From the NCBI GenBank assembly GCA_020847985.1, contig JADLBC010000060.1, positions 1-64,000 on the forward strand: a stretch of 64,000 bases of DNA, in the 5' to 3' direction. The stretch comes from Dehalococcoidia bacterium. Lineage in GTDB: Bacteria > Chloroflexota > Dehalococcoidia > Tepidiformales > Tepidiformaceae. The translations under genes were made by a program, and so were the position numbers. Shown here in pieces: positions 52,547-62,061 of the stretch. A model generated the notes under the pieces. The model was not told the origin of the DNA and ran no database searches. It was given only the letters and a program-made list of their open reading frames with translations. Numbering within the stretch: position 1 is the stretch's first letter; each line of letters begins with the position of its first letter.

Positions 52547-54538
52547 ATGCGCGTGTTCATGAATTCGAGTTTGCGGGTGAAGCTGTACGGCTCGTTCGGC
52601 TTCCTCGTCCTGCTCCTCGCGGGCGTGGCCTGGCTGGGCGCCAGCGCGCTGAACGCATCAGCCGGCCGCGCCCACGACCTCTACCGCCAGGACCTGCTGG
52701 GGGTGCACTACGCCGACGAGGTCCTGACCTACGCGGCCATCAGCGGCCGCGAGCAGCAGACGGCGCTGCTCAACGCGAAGGATGTGGCGAAGCGCGACGC
52801 CGCCATCGCCGCCGCCCGCCAGGCCATGGCGAGCGCGACCGACTCCGCGACCCTGTACCACGAAACCTTCATCGACGACGCCGACGCGGCCGCCTGGGGA
52901 GCGATTGAAAAGCAGATCGCCGACGTCTTCCAGGAGCGGGAGCGTGTCCTGAAGACGCTCGAAGCGGGCGACCTCGACGGCGCGCTCACGCAGGCGGGCG
53001 CATCGACCGCGAAGGTCCGCGCGATGAACGAGGCGGTCGAAGCGGCGATCGAGGTCAACCAGAAGCAGGCGGACCACGACTCGGCGGCCGTCGCCAGCGC
53101 CTCCACGTCCGCGCGAACACAACTCATCGGCGCGACGGTCATCGCCGCCGTCCTCGGGCTCGCGGTCGCCTTCTTCATCTCCCGCAAGCTCAAGGCGGAT
53201 GTCGATACCATCGTGGGCCGCCTTCAGAGCATTGAGCGCAACTGCGTCACCGACCTGCGCACCGGCATGCAGGCCATGCACGACGGCGACCTCACCCGCG
53301 CCATCACGCCGGTGACGCCGAAGATCCCGAACCCGGGGAAAGACGAGATCGGCGTCGCCGCCACCGCCATCAACGCCACGATCGATGGCGTCGTCGCCAC
53401 CGTCGAGGCGTACAACGCGATGCGTGCCTCGCTGACGGAGTTGGTCCGCGACGTTCGCGAGAACGCCTCGAGCGTGCTCTTGGCGTCGTCGCAGCTGTCG
53501 GAATCGTCCGAACAGATGGCGTCGGCGACGACGCAGATCGCCTCTGCCATCACCGAGGTCACGCAGAGTGCCACGCAGCTGGCATCGCTCTCGCAGCGGT
53601 CGGCTGAGGAGATCGAGCGCGTGGCCGCGGGCTCGCAGGAGCTTGCCGCCGCCGCCGCTTCGAACGCCACCAGCGCGGGCGACTCCGAGTCCGAAGCGCG
53701 CGTCATCGGCGGCCGCATCGGCGAAGTGGCCCGCGTCAGCGACCGCGTCGCCGCTTCCGCCGAAGCCTCCCGCGAGGCCGCGCTCACCGGGCAGCAGGCG
53801 ATCGGGGAGGCCGTCGCGTCGATGTCCTCCATCGCCCAGGCGGTGGAGCGCGCCTCGGTCACGGTCAACGAACTGGGCGAGTACAGCTCCCAGATTGGGG
53901 CGATCGTGCGCACGATCGACGAAATCGCCAGCCAGACGAACCTCCTCGCGCTCAATGCCGCGATCGAGGCCGCCCGCGCGGGGGAGCAGGGCCGTGGCTT
54001 CGCCGTCGTCGCCGAGAACGTCCGCTCGTTGGCCGAGCGTTCGTCCCAGGCCACGCGGGAGATCGGCGACCTGATCGCACGCGTCCAGGCGGGCACGGCG
54101 GATGCGGTTGAGGCGATGGCCGCCGGCGTGGGCGATGTCCAGGCCGGGCGCCGCATCACTTCCGAAGCGGGCGAGGCGCTCGAAAGCATCATCGGCAGCG
54201 TGCAGGAGTCGGCCACTGAGATGCAGCGCATCGCCCACGACGTGCGCGCCCTGGCCGAAGGGGCGGACCGCATCATGAGCTCGGCCCAGGCCATCGCGCA
54301 GAGCGCGAACGACTCGGCCAGCGGGGCGCAGGAGATGGCCGAGGGCACTTCGAAGGTGACCGAGGCGATCCTCCAGGTCTCAGCCACGAGCGAACAGACC
54401 TCGGCTTCGGCGGAGGAGGTTTCGGCCTCGACCGAGGAGCTCTCGGCCCAGTCGGAGGAGTTGGCCGCCACGGCGACGGCGATGCGCCAGCTCGCGCAGT
54501 CGCTGGAAACGTCCATGTCCCGCTTCCGCCTCGCCTGA
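52547..54538 (+). CDS. Methyl-accepting chemotaxis protein
   Basis: This 663-residue chemoreceptor has TM1 ([18 protein letters not shown], about residues 15-32), a four-helix-bundle-like periplasmic domain (about 35-190) and TM2 ([19 protein letters not shown]). A HAMP-like linker ([17 protein letters not shown] onward) and a full cytoplasmic signalling domain follow, with the hairpin tip [25 protein letters not shown]. The start follows GGGGGGAAAAC. It should relay ligand sensing to CheA/CheW, which are not in this window. A strong hairpin follows its stop. Confidence 0.92.
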   Translation: MRVFMNSSLRVKLYGSFGFLVLLLAGVAWLGASALNASAGRAHDLYRQDLLGVHYADEVLTYAAISGREQQTALLNAKDVAKRDAAIAAARQAMASATDSATLYHETFIDDADAAAWGAIEKQIADVFQERERVLKTLEAGDLDGALTQAGASTAKVRAMNEAVEAAIEVNQKQADHDSAAVASASTSARTQLIGATVIAAVLGLAVAFFISRKLKADVDTIVGRLQSIERNCVTDLRTGMQAMHDGDLTRAITPVTPKIPNPGKDEIGVAATAINATIDGVVATVEAYNAMRASLTELVRDVRENASSVLLASSQLSESSEQMASATTQIASAITEVTQSATQLASLSQRSAEEIERVAAGSQELAAAAASNATSAGDSESEARVIGGRIGEVARVSDRVAASAEASREAALTGQQAIGEAVASMSSIAQAVERASVTVNELGEYSSQIGAIVRTIDEIASQTNLLALNAAIEAARAGEQGRGFAVVAENVRSLAERSSQATREIGDLIARVQAGTADAVEAMAAGVGDVQAGRRITSEAGEALESIIGSVQESATEMQRIAHDVRALAEGADRIMSSAQAIAQSANDSASGAQEMAEGTSKVTEAILQVSATSEQTSASAEEVSASTEELSAQSEELAATATAMRQLAQSLETSMSRFRLA

Positions 54539-54549
54539 CAGCTCGGGGC

Positions 54550-54580
54550 AAACGGCGGGACCTCACCGGTCCCGCCGTTT
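54550..54580 (+). terminator. Rho-independent-type terminator after the chemoreceptor gene
   Basis: AAACGGCGGGACC (54550-54562) pairs perfectly with GGTCCCGCCGTTT (54568-54580) across a 5-base loop, ending in TTT, 11 bases after the stop. The best terminator in the window. Confidence 0.8.
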
Positions 54581-54582
54581 GA

Positions 54583-54603
54583 GTTCCCGGTTCCCAGTTC
54601 CCA
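54583..54603 (+). repeat. GTTCCCR heptamer repeat (three units)
   Basis: GTTCCCG, GTTCCCA and GTTCCCA occur in tandem immediately after the terminator. A degenerate version sits at 44156-44183. They may be members of a dispersed short-tandem-repeat family. Confidence 0.65.
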
Positions 54604-54734
54604 GGGGCTACCCCGTGTGTGCGGGCCGAGCGCGACCGGGGGCGCCCTGCCATAATTTCGCCCCATCGGACGCCGGGAGGTCGTGGAAAAGCGTCGACGC
54701 GACGCGCCTGGCCGGGGCGTCCCCGGGGGGTACC

Positions 54735-57700
54735 GTGACCATCAGCAGCCTGCTCATCGCCAATCGCGGCGAAATCGCCATCCGCATCGCACGTGCCGCG
54801 GCGGACCTCGGCATCCGCACCGTTTCCGTCTTCTCCGAGGACGACGCCCGGAGCCTCCACACACGCACCACCGACGCCAGTCACGCGCTCACCGGCAGCG
54901 GCGCGGCGGCGTACCTGGACATCGCGGCGATGGTCACGGCCGCGCGCGCGACCGGCTGCGACGCCGTCCACCCCGGCTACGGCTTCCTCGCGGAGAGCGC
55001 CGCTTTCGCCCGTGCCTGCGGCGAGGCGGGCATCACGTTCGTGGGCCCCGCGGTCGACCAGCTGGAACTCTTCGGCGACAAAGCACGGGCGCGCCGCGCG
55101 GCGGTGGCCGCCAGCGTGCCGGTGCTCCGCGGCCTCGACCACCCGGTCACGCTCGACGAGGCACGCGCCTTCTTCGATTCGCTCGGCCCCGGTGGAGCGA
55201 TGATCATCAAGGCGGTGGCCGGCGGCGGCGGCCGGGGCACGCGTGCCGTGCTCGCCGCGGGCGACCTCGAAAGTGCCTACCAGCGATGCCAGTCGGAGGC
55301 CCGCGCCGCCTTCGGGAACGCGGATGTCTACGTCGAGGAGTTCGTTCCCCGCGCGCATCATATCGAGGTCCAGGTCGTGGGCGATGCCACCGGGGCCATT
55401 GCCCAGCTGGGCGAGCGCGACTGCAGCATCCAGCGCCGCTTCCAAAAGGTCATCGAGATGGCGCCCGCACCCGGGCTGGATCCGGCGCTGCGCGACGCGA
55501 TGCATGCCGCCGCCGTCCGTTTCGCCCGCGAAACCGGGTACCGGAGCCTGGGCACCTTCGAGTTCCTGGTGGATGTCACCGGGCGCGCGGGCTCGGAACC
55601 GTTCGTGTTCATCGAAGCGAACGCCCGCCTGCAGGTGGAGCACACGGTCACCGAGATGGTCACCGGGATCGACCTCGTGCAGACGCAGTTGCGAATCGCC
55701 GGGGGCGCGACACTCGCGGACCTGGGGCTCGACCGCCCGGGCGCGGCCGAACCGCGCGGTTTCGCCGTCCAGGCGCGCGTGAACATGGAGAGCATCGCCG
55801 CGGACGGCAGCGTGCGGCCGGGCGGCGGCACGCTTTCCGTGTACGAGGCGCCGGGAGGCCCGGGTGTACGCGTCGATGGCTTCGGATACGCGGGCTACCG
55901 CACCAGCACGGCGTTCGATTCGCTGCTGGCGAAGGTCATCGGCCACGCCGCGGGCGATGGTCCGCGTGCCGCCATCGCGCGCACTGCCCGCGCCCTCGCT
56001 GAGTTCCGCATCGACGGCGTGGCGACGAACATCGCGTTTCTCCAGCGCATCCTCGCGCACGACGGCCTCGCGACGGGGACCACGCACACGCGCTGGGTCG
56101 AGGAGCACATCGCGGAACTGGCGGCCGAGGGGCCGGAAGCGCCACGCCGTTATGTCGAACCGGGCGAGGCAGCCCGCGATGAGGGCTTCGCCGGCGCCCG
56201 CGTGAGCAGCCGCGACCCGCTCGCGCTCTTCGCCCACGATGCGGACGTGAAGGCTCGCACGGCGGGGACCGCGGGGCAGGAGCAGCCAGCATTGACGCGT
56301 GCCGACGGCGCCGTGGGCCTTCCCGCGCCAATCCAGGGAACAATCGTGAGCATCGATGTCGTGCCCGGGAGCGAAGTGCGAAGGGGCCAGCAGGTCGCGG
56401 TCGTCGAGGCGATGAAGATGGAGCACGTCGTCGCCGCCGACCGCGACGGCATCGTCCGCGACGTGACGATGGCCGCCGGGGACGTCGTGCGCGAGGGCTA
56501 CCCCATCGTCTTCATCGAGGCTGCCGAGGTGCAGGGCGAGACCGGCGAGACCACCGGCGGCATCGACCCCGACTACATCCGTCCCGACCTCCAGGAGAAC
56601 CTGGACCGGCACGCGCACACGCTGGATGAGCAGCGCCCGGAGGTCGTCGCCAAACGGCACGCACGTGGGTACCGCATGCCGCGCGAGAACATCGCCGCGC
56701 TCGTGGACCCGGGATCGTTCAAGGAGTACTGGCCGCTCATCGTCGCGCGGCAGCACCAGCGGCACGACATGGAGACGCTGCGCCGCGACACGCCGGCCGA
56801 CGGGCTCATCGCGGGGACCTGCGCCATTAACGGCGACCGCTTCGCCGACGAGCGTTCGCGCGCGATTGTGGTGCACTACGACTACACGGTGCTGGCGGGC
56901 ACGCAGGGCGGCCGCAACCACTACAAGCAGGACCGCATGTTCGAACTCGCCCACCGCTTCCGGATGCCGGTGGTCTTGTTCGGCGAAGGCGGCGGCGGGC
57001 GCCCCGGCGACGATGCCACCGGCCCGCGCGTCGCCTTCGATACCGGGACGTTCACGACCTTTTCGCGGTTGAGCGGGCTGGTGCCGCTGATTTCGATCGT
57101 GAACGGCCGCACCTTCGCGGGGAATACCGCGCTCGTCGCCGCCTGCGACGTGATCATCGCGACGGAGGGGAGCACGCTGGCCATGGGCGGGCCCGCGATG
57201 ATCGAGGGCGGCGGGCTCGGCATCTACACCCCGGAGGAAGTGGGGCCGATGTCGTTCCAGGTGCCGAACGGCGTCGTGGATATCCTCGTGAAAGATGAGA
57301 CGGAAGCCGTGGCCGTGGCCCGCCGCTACCTCTCGTATTTCCAGGGGCCGGTGGCGGAGTGGGAAGCGCCGGACCAACGCCCGCTGCGCCACGTCGTCCC
57401 CGAAAACCGCCTGCGGCTCTACGACATGCGCGAAATCCTTCGCACCATCGCCGACCGCGATTCGGTGCTGGAGATCCGCGAGCGCTTCGGGGTGGGGGTA
57501 ATCACGGCGTTCATCCGCGTCGAAGGGCGGCCGATGGGGGTCATCGCGAACAACCCGCATCACCTCGCCGGCGCGATCGATTCCGATGGCGCGGACAAGG
57601 GTGCGCGCTTCCTCCAACTCTGCGACGCCTTCGATATCCCCGTGCTGAGCCTCATGGACTGCCCGGGCATCATGGTCGGGCCCGACCACGAACGGACGGC

Positions 57701-58133
57701 GCTCGTGCGGCACGCGCTGCGCATGTTCAACGCCGGCGCGAACATGACGACGCCGCTCTTCGGGGTCATCGTGCGGAAGGCGTACGGACTGGGGGTGCAG
57801 GCGATGTGTGGCGCGAGCGCGCTCGTCGGCTTCTTCACCGTCGCCTGGCCGACGGCGGAGTTCGCGGGGATGAACATCGAGGGCTCGGTGAAGCTTGGCT
57901 ACCGCAAGGAGCTCGCCGCCATCGAGGACCCGGAAGAGCGCCGCCGGGAGTTCGACCGGCGGGTGGCGCGCGCATATGAGGGGGCGAAGGCGGTAAACGC
58001 CGCGGTGGGCGGCGGGCTCGATGACGTGATCGACCCGGCGGAGACGCGCGACTGGATCGCGCAGAGCCTGCGCCGCCTGCCAGCGGTGGCGCCCCGCGAC
58101 GGCAAAAAATACCCCTACATTGATCCCTGGTAG
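54735..58133 (+). CDS. Single-chain biotin-dependent acyl-CoA carboxylase (BC-BCCP-CT)
   Basis: This 1132-residue protein fuses all three activities. The biotin carboxylase (about 1-450) has LIANRGEIAIRIARAA, AGGGGRG, HHIEVQ, RDCSIQRRFQKVIE and the EANARLQVEHTVTE active-site segment. The biotinyl domain carries EAMKMEHV (biotinyl Lys about 561). The carboxyltransferase (about 620-1110) has LAGTQGGRNHYKQDRMFELA, GGPAMIEGGGLG, MDCPGIMVGP and NIEGSVKLGYRKEL. It should carboxylate an acyl-CoA such as acetyl-, propionyl- or a longer acyl-CoA. Most bacteria use two or three chains. The GTG at 54735 is chosen because GGGGGG precedes it and conserved sequence starts immediately. Confidence 0.9.
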   Translation: MTISSLLIANRGEIAIRIARAAADLGIRTVSVFSEDDARSLHTRTTDASHALTGSGAAAYLDIAAMVTAARATGCDAVHPGYGFLAESAAFARACGEAGITFVGPAVDQLELFGDKARARRAAVAASVPVLRGLDHPVTLDEARAFFDSLGPGGAMIIKAVAGGGGRGTRAVLAAGDLESAYQRCQSEARAAFGNADVYVEEFVPRAHHIEVQVVGDATGAIAQLGERDCSIQRRFQKVIEMAPAPGLDPALRDAMHAAAVRFARETGYRSLGTFEFLVDVTGRAGSEPFVFIEANARLQVEHTVTEMVTGIDLVQTQLRIAGGATLADLGLDRPGAAEPRGFAVQARVNMESIAADGSVRPGGGTLSVYEAPGGPGVRVDGFGYAGYRTSTAFDSLLAKVIGHAAGDGPRAAIARTARALAEFRIDGVATNIAFLQRILAHDGLATGTTHTRWVEEHIAELAAEGPEAPRRYVEPGEAARDEGFAGARVSSRDPLALFAHDADVKARTAGTAGQEQPALTRADGAVGLPAPIQGTIVSIDVVPGSEVRRGQQVAVVEAMKMEHVVAADRDGIVRDVTMAAGDVVREGYPIVFIEAAEVQGETGETTGGIDPDYIRPDLQENLDRHAHTLDEQRPEVVAKRHARGYRMPRENIAALVDPGSFKEYWPLIVARQHQRHDMETLRRDTPADGLIAGTCAINGDRFADERSRAIVVHYDYTVLAGTQGGRNHYKQDRMFELAHRFRMPVVLFGEGGGGRPGDDATGPRVAFDTGTFTTFSRLSGLVPLISIVNGRTFAGNTALVAACDVIIATEGSTLAMGGPAMIEGGGLGIYTPEEVGPMSFQVPNGVVDILVKDETEAVAVARRYLSYFQGPVAEWEAPDQRPLRHVVPENRLRLYDMREILRTIADRDSVLEIRERFGVGVITAFIRVEGRPMGVIANNPHHLAGAIDSDGADKGARFLQLCDAFDIPVLSLMDCPGIMVGPDHERTALVRHALRMFNAGANMTTPLFGVIVRKAYGLGVQAMCGASALVGFFTVAWPTAEFAGMNIEGSVKLGYRKELAAIEDPEERRREFDRRVARAYEGAKAVNAAVGGGLDDVIDPAETRDWIAQSLRRLPAVAPRDGKKYPYIDPW

Positions 58134-58320
58134 TAACCGGGCGCCGGGCGGTTCCCTTGCCGCCGCCGCGCCTTTACCGGCCGGTAGATTCGCGCCGGAC
58201 ACCGGACCGAACCGGGACCGCCACGTTCGCACCGATTGCTTAGGGTTTTTATCGATACGCGAAGTTCGTCGTAAGAGTTTCCGATGATTGAGATGTGGCA
58301 ACGACCGCATGGAGTCGGGG

Positions 58321-58734
58321 ATGAACGACGCGAACCAGGGGGCGCCCGCGGGGCGGCAGCCCTACGTGATGTACGTCGAGGACAATCGCGCGAATGCGTT
58401 GCTCGTCGAACGGGCCCTGGCGGCGCACGCCAATGTGACGCTGTCGGTCATCCCGAACGCCGAGGAGGCGCTCGTGCGCATCGCCAGCCACACCCCCGAC
58501 CTGATGCTGCTCGACCTCCACCTGCCCGGCATGTCCGGTGAGGACCTGCTGGTAAGGCTACGCGGGGAATCGCGCTTCGCGGGCTTGCCGGTCGTCATCA
58601 TTACCGCCGACGCGGCGGCCGCGACCTCCGACCGGCTGCTGGCGCGGGGGGCGACGATGCACATGACCAAGCCCATCGATATCCGCATGCTCGTGGATGT
58701 CGTCCGCAAATTCACGCAACGGGGTCCACAGTGA
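58321..58734 (+). CDS. Single-domain response regulator
   Basis: This 137-residue receiver-only protein has YVEDN (acidic pair), LLDLHLPGMSG (phospho-acceptor Asp), IITAD (conserved Thr) and TKPID (conserved Lys). No output domain is present. The ATG at 58321 is preferred (MNDANQGAPA) after GTCGGGG. The following kinase gene starts on its stop (GTGA), so it is probably a partner phospho-carrier of that kinase. Confidence 0.92.
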   Translation: MNDANQGAPAGRQPYVMYVEDNRANALLVERALAAHANVTLSVIPNAEEALVRIASHTPDLMLLDLHLPGMSGEDLLVRLRGESRFAGLPVVIITADAAAATSDRLLARGATMHMTKPIDIRMLVDVVRKFTQRGPQ

Positions 58735-60542
58735 AACGCCTCACCACGGGAACCCGGGCGAGCGCGGTGGCGGCGGCAGGCATCATGGTGGTACTGGCGC
58801 TGCTCACCGTGTACGAAGTGATAGCCACCAAGCGGGCGCAGAACTCGCTCAAGGATGTACAACGCGCGAGTGAACTCGCGGACTCGTACCAGGCGGCGCG
58901 CACGGGCGTGCTGCAGGTCGAACTGACCGTTCGCACCATGATGGTCGAGCCGGGCGACGTCGATCCCGCCGTCCTGGTCCCGGAAATCGACTACGTGATG
59001 GCGCAGACGAACCGCATCAAGCTCATCGGGCAGGACGAGGACCGCGCGCTGGTCCAGGCGTACTACGACCACTACCTCGGCGCGCTGAACATCCTGAAGC
59101 TCGCCGTGGCGGCGCATATCGATTTCGCCACCCTCCAGTCGAGCCTTCCCGCCGAGTCGGTCGCCCCTGCGATTCGCATGGACTTCGACCAGATGGCCGC
59201 CGAGCGCCAGGCGCAGGCGGATGCCGCGCTCGAAGGCTACCGGCACGACCAGGACACGCGTCTGTTTGTCACGAGCCTGCTCAATGCCGCCGGTCTCGCG
59301 ATGGTCGTCTTCCTCGCGTTCGGCCTGCGCTACTACAGCCGCCGCGAAGCACGCATGGTCGCCATGCAGGCCGCGCAGAGCGAACTCGAAACCGCGCGCG
59401 ACGAGGCGGACCGCGCGAACGCCGCGAAGAGCCAGTTCCTCAGCCGCATGAGCCACGAACTGCGCACGCCGATGAACGCCGTCCTGGGCTTCGGGCAGCT
59501 GCTCGAAATGGACGACCTCACCGAGACACAGCGCGAGAACGTCTCCTTCATCATGCGCTCGGGCCGGCACCTGTTGCGGCTGATCGATGAGGTGCTCGAC
59601 ATCTCGCGCATCGAAGCCGGGCGGCTTTCGCTCAGCCTGGAGCCGTTCGACATGGCGGATGTGGTGAAGGACGTGCTGGACATGTCGGCCCCCATCGCGG
59701 CCGACCACGGCATCCGCGTCCAATGCTGCGAGGGCGAGGTTCCGCAGTGGCGGGTGATCGGCGATGTCCAGCGCACCAAGCAGGTGCTCCTCAACCTCGT
59801 CTCGAACGCCATCAAGTACAACAAGCCGGGCGGCACGGTGGAAATCCACGGCGAACAGCTCCCGGGCGGTGAAATGCGCCTCTCCGTGCGCGACACCGGT
59901 CGCGGCATCTCCCTCGACAGCATGAGCCGCGTCTTCAGCCCGTTCGACCGCCTGGGCGCGGATGCGACGACGATCGAGGGCACTGGCCTCGGCCTGGCGC
60001 TCTCCAAGGCGCTCGTCGAAGCCATGTCCGGCCGGCTGGAAGTCGAGAGCGTCGAAGGCCAGGGCTCCACGTTCTCCGTGGTGCTGCCGGCGGCCACGGC
60101 CGCTCCCGCCGTCCCCGCTGGCTTCGCGGAATACCGCGAACGGCTCGCGCCCATCGGCCGTGTCGTGTGCGTGGAAGACAACGCCGCCAGCTACCACGTG
60201 GTCGAAGGCGCGATGCGGCACCTGGGCATCGACTGTATCCGCGCCGGCACCGTGACCGACGGCATCGACCAGGTGTTCGCGACTCGTCCCGGCCTGGTGA
60301 TCGTCGACCTTCACCTGGAAGGCGGCGATGGCGCGGCCGTCCTGCGCGGCCTGCGCACCCACCCGGAAATGGCGGAACTGCCGATCATCGTGATGAGCGC
60401 GGACACGACGGAGCGCACGCGGCGAACGGTCCTCGCGCAGGGCGCCGACGCATTCGTGGGCAAGCCGATCGACTTCGCCCAGCTGGTGGAAACGATGGCG
60501 CGGGTGATCGAGCCGCGGGAGGCAAGGCAGCATGCAGCCTGA
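58731..60542 (+). CDS. Hybrid sensor histidine kinase with C-terminal receiver
   Basis: This 603-residue kinase has two transmembrane helices (GIMVVLALLTVYEVIA and AAGLAMVVFLAFGL) around a short periplasmic loop, then a coiled-coil linker. The HisKA has SHELRTPMNAVLGFG (His about 242) and the ATPase has DTGRGIS and GTGLGLALSK. A C-terminal receiver follows (CVEDNAAS; VDLHLEGGDG; MSADTT; GKPID). A GTG start overlaps the receiver-gene stop. It should phosphorylate its own receiver and the flanking response regulators. Confidence 0.92.
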   Translation: MKRLTTGTRASAVAAAGIMVVLALLTVYEVIATKRAQNSLKDVQRASELADSYQAARTGVLQVELTVRTMMVEPGDVDPAVLVPEIDYVMAQTNRIKLIGQDEDRALVQAYYDHYLGALNILKLAVAAHIDFATLQSSLPAESVAPAIRMDFDQMAAERQAQADAALEGYRHDQDTRLFVTSLLNAAGLAMVVFLAFGLRYYSRREARMVAMQAAQSELETARDEADRANAAKSQFLSRMSHELRTPMNAVLGFGQLLEMDDLTETQRENVSFIMRSGRHLLRLIDEVLDISRIEAGRLSLSLEPFDMADVVKDVLDMSAPIAADHGIRVQCCEGEVPQWRVIGDVQRTKQVLLNLVSNAIKYNKPGGTVEIHGEQLPGGEMRLSVRDTGRGISLDSMSRVFSPFDRLGADATTIEGTGLGLALSKALVEAMSGRLEVESVEGQGSTFSVVLPAATAAPAVPAGFAEYRERLAPIGRVVCVEDNAASYHVVEGAMRHLGIDCIRAGTVTDGIDQVFATRPGLVIVDLHLEGGDGAAVLRGLRTHPEMAELPIIVMSADTTERTRRTVLAQGADAFVGKPIDFAQLVETMARVIEPREARQHAA

Positions 60543-61656
60543 GCGCCCGGTGGCGGCAGCGCGAGTCCCGGCCGGTCCCACAGCCCCGCCGGAGCTCGCG
60601 AACAGCCGGATCCTGGTCGTCGACGACCAGCCGCTGAACCTCAAGCTGATCGAGGCGATCCTCGGGCGCGCCGGCTACACCGGCGTCGCCTGCTTGCCCG
60701 AACCCCGCCAGGTCCGGCCGTTGTGCGAACGGGTGATGCCGGACCTCGTGATGCTCGACCTGCACATGCCGGGGCTCGATGGCTTCGGGGTGATGGCCGA
60801 GCTGGCGCCGCTCGTCGGCCGGGACGACTACTTCCCCATCCTCGTGGTGACGGCCGATATCACGCGGGAGACGCGCGAGCGCGCCCTGCGAGGCGGCGCG
60901 AAGGACTTCCTGACCAAGCCCGTGGACGCCACCGAAGTGGTGCTGCGCGTGGGCAACCTGCTGCAAACACGGCACCTGTACGCCAACCTGCGCCAGCTCA
61001 ATGGCGAGCTCGAGCGGCGGGTGGCCCTGCGCACGGAGCAGCTCGAACGGGCGCACGATGAGCTGCTGGAACGGCTCGCGCTCGCGGCGGACTACCGCGA
61101 CGACATCACGGGCGCCCACTCGCGGCGCGTGGCGAGCGGCGCCGCCCGCCTGGGCGCGATGCTCGGCATGAACGAACGAGACGTGCGGCTCCTGCAGCAT
61201 GCGGCCGTGCTCCACGACTTCGGCAAGATCGCGATCCCGGATTCGGTGCTGCTGAAGCCGGGGTCGCTCACCAACGACGAATTCGCGCTGATGCGCAGCC
61301 ACACCACCATCGGTGCATCGCTGCTGGCGGGAAGCCAGTTCCCCACGCTCGTGCTCGGGCAGGAACTGGCGCGGATGCACCACGAACGCTGGGACGGCCG
61401 GGGATACCTGGGCCTGACCGGCGACGCGGTGCCGCTCACGAGCCGCATCGTCGCCGTCGCCGACGTGTTCGATGCGCTCATCCACGTGCGACCGTACAAG
61501 AAGGCCTGGCCGCTGAGCGAGGCCGTGGACGAGATTGCCCGCGGCCGGGGCACGCAGTTCGACCCCGAAGTGGTGGCCGCCTTCCTCGGAGACGACCTGG
61601 ACGGCTACATCGGCCAATCCGAAGGCATGGACTGGGGCCCGTCCGAGGCGGCCTGA
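60532..61656 (+). CDS. Receiver-HD-GYP protein (c-di-GMP phosphodiesterase type), GYP changed to GYL
   Basis: This 374-residue protein has an N-terminal receiver (VVDDQPLN; LDLHMPGLDG; VTADIT; TKPVD), a coiled coil and an HD-GYP domain with ITGAHSRRV, AVLHDFGKIAIPD (His-Asp 228-229) and HHERWDGRGYLGL. In canonical members the last motif is GYP; here Pro is Leu. Other HD ligands look intact. It should degrade c-di-GMP when phosphorylated, but the substitution leaves activity uncertain. The ATG overlaps the end of the kinase gene by 11 bases. Confidence 0.87.
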   Translation: MQPERPVAAARVPAGPTAPPELANSRILVVDDQPLNLKLIEAILGRAGYTGVACLPEPRQVRPLCERVMPDLVMLDLHMPGLDGFGVMAELAPLVGRDDYFPILVVTADITRETRERALRGGAKDFLTKPVDATEVVLRVGNLLQTRHLYANLRQLNGELERRVALRTEQLERAHDELLERLALAADYRDDITGAHSRRVASGAARLGAMLGMNERDVRLLQHAAVLHDFGKIAIPDSVLLKPGSLTNDEFALMRSHTTIGASLLAGSQFPTLVLGQELARMHHERWDGRGYLGLTGDAVPLTSRIVAVADVFDALIHVRPYKKAWPLSEAVDEIARGRGTQFDPEVVAAFLGDDLDGYIGQSEGMDWGPSEAA

Positions 61657-62061
61657 CCGCCAGGCGCTCCTCGCACGTCCGAACGCAGCTTCGCACCGCT
61701 CACGCTGACCAACGGTCTCGATAGCCTTCGGCCGCTCTGCCCCGGAGACATGCCGGTGTCGGCGCCGCGCAGCCCGGCCACTTCGCCGGCCGCCGCCGTC
61801 GAGTTCCCCGTCGCGGCGCTGGGATGCATCCGGCGTAGTGGCCGGTGCATTCGGCTCCTCGCATTCGCCTGTTCGTCCGGGCTCGGCAGGGCGCGGCATC
61901 GGTGAGGCTCGCGCACTCGACTGGAGCGTTCGCTCGTTTCGTCCGGGCTCGGCATGGCCCCGGTGAGAATCGATGAGCGCCGCGCTTTCGGCCAGCGCAG
62001 GTGACCCCTGGTCCCCTACCGCTCTCGCGCGCCGGGTGACCGGACAACCGGGTGCCGGGAA
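61657..62061. other. 405-base non-coding gap between convergent genes
   Basis: No gene or tRNA-like fold is seen. The gap has a degenerate direct repeat: TTCGTCCGGGCTCGGCA occurs at 61871-61887 and 61937-61953, 66 bases apart, with similar flanks. The small ORFs here differ in frame and lack family features. It may hold a 3' structured region shared by the two convergent transcripts or an insertion remnant. Confidence 0.55.
61871..61953. repeat. Direct repeat with 66-base spacing in the convergent gap
   Basis: A 17-base exact core (TTCGTCCGGGCTCGGCA) is repeated 66 bases apart. Both copies are followed by GGC-rich sequence and CGGTGAG, and preceded by TTCGC-type sequence, suggesting a decayed tandem duplication. 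Confidence 0.7.

Noticed and set aside
54273-58310. 1345-residue minus-strand ORF
   Set aside because: Antisense of the chemoreceptor end and the carboxylase gene, produced by codon-position GC bias.
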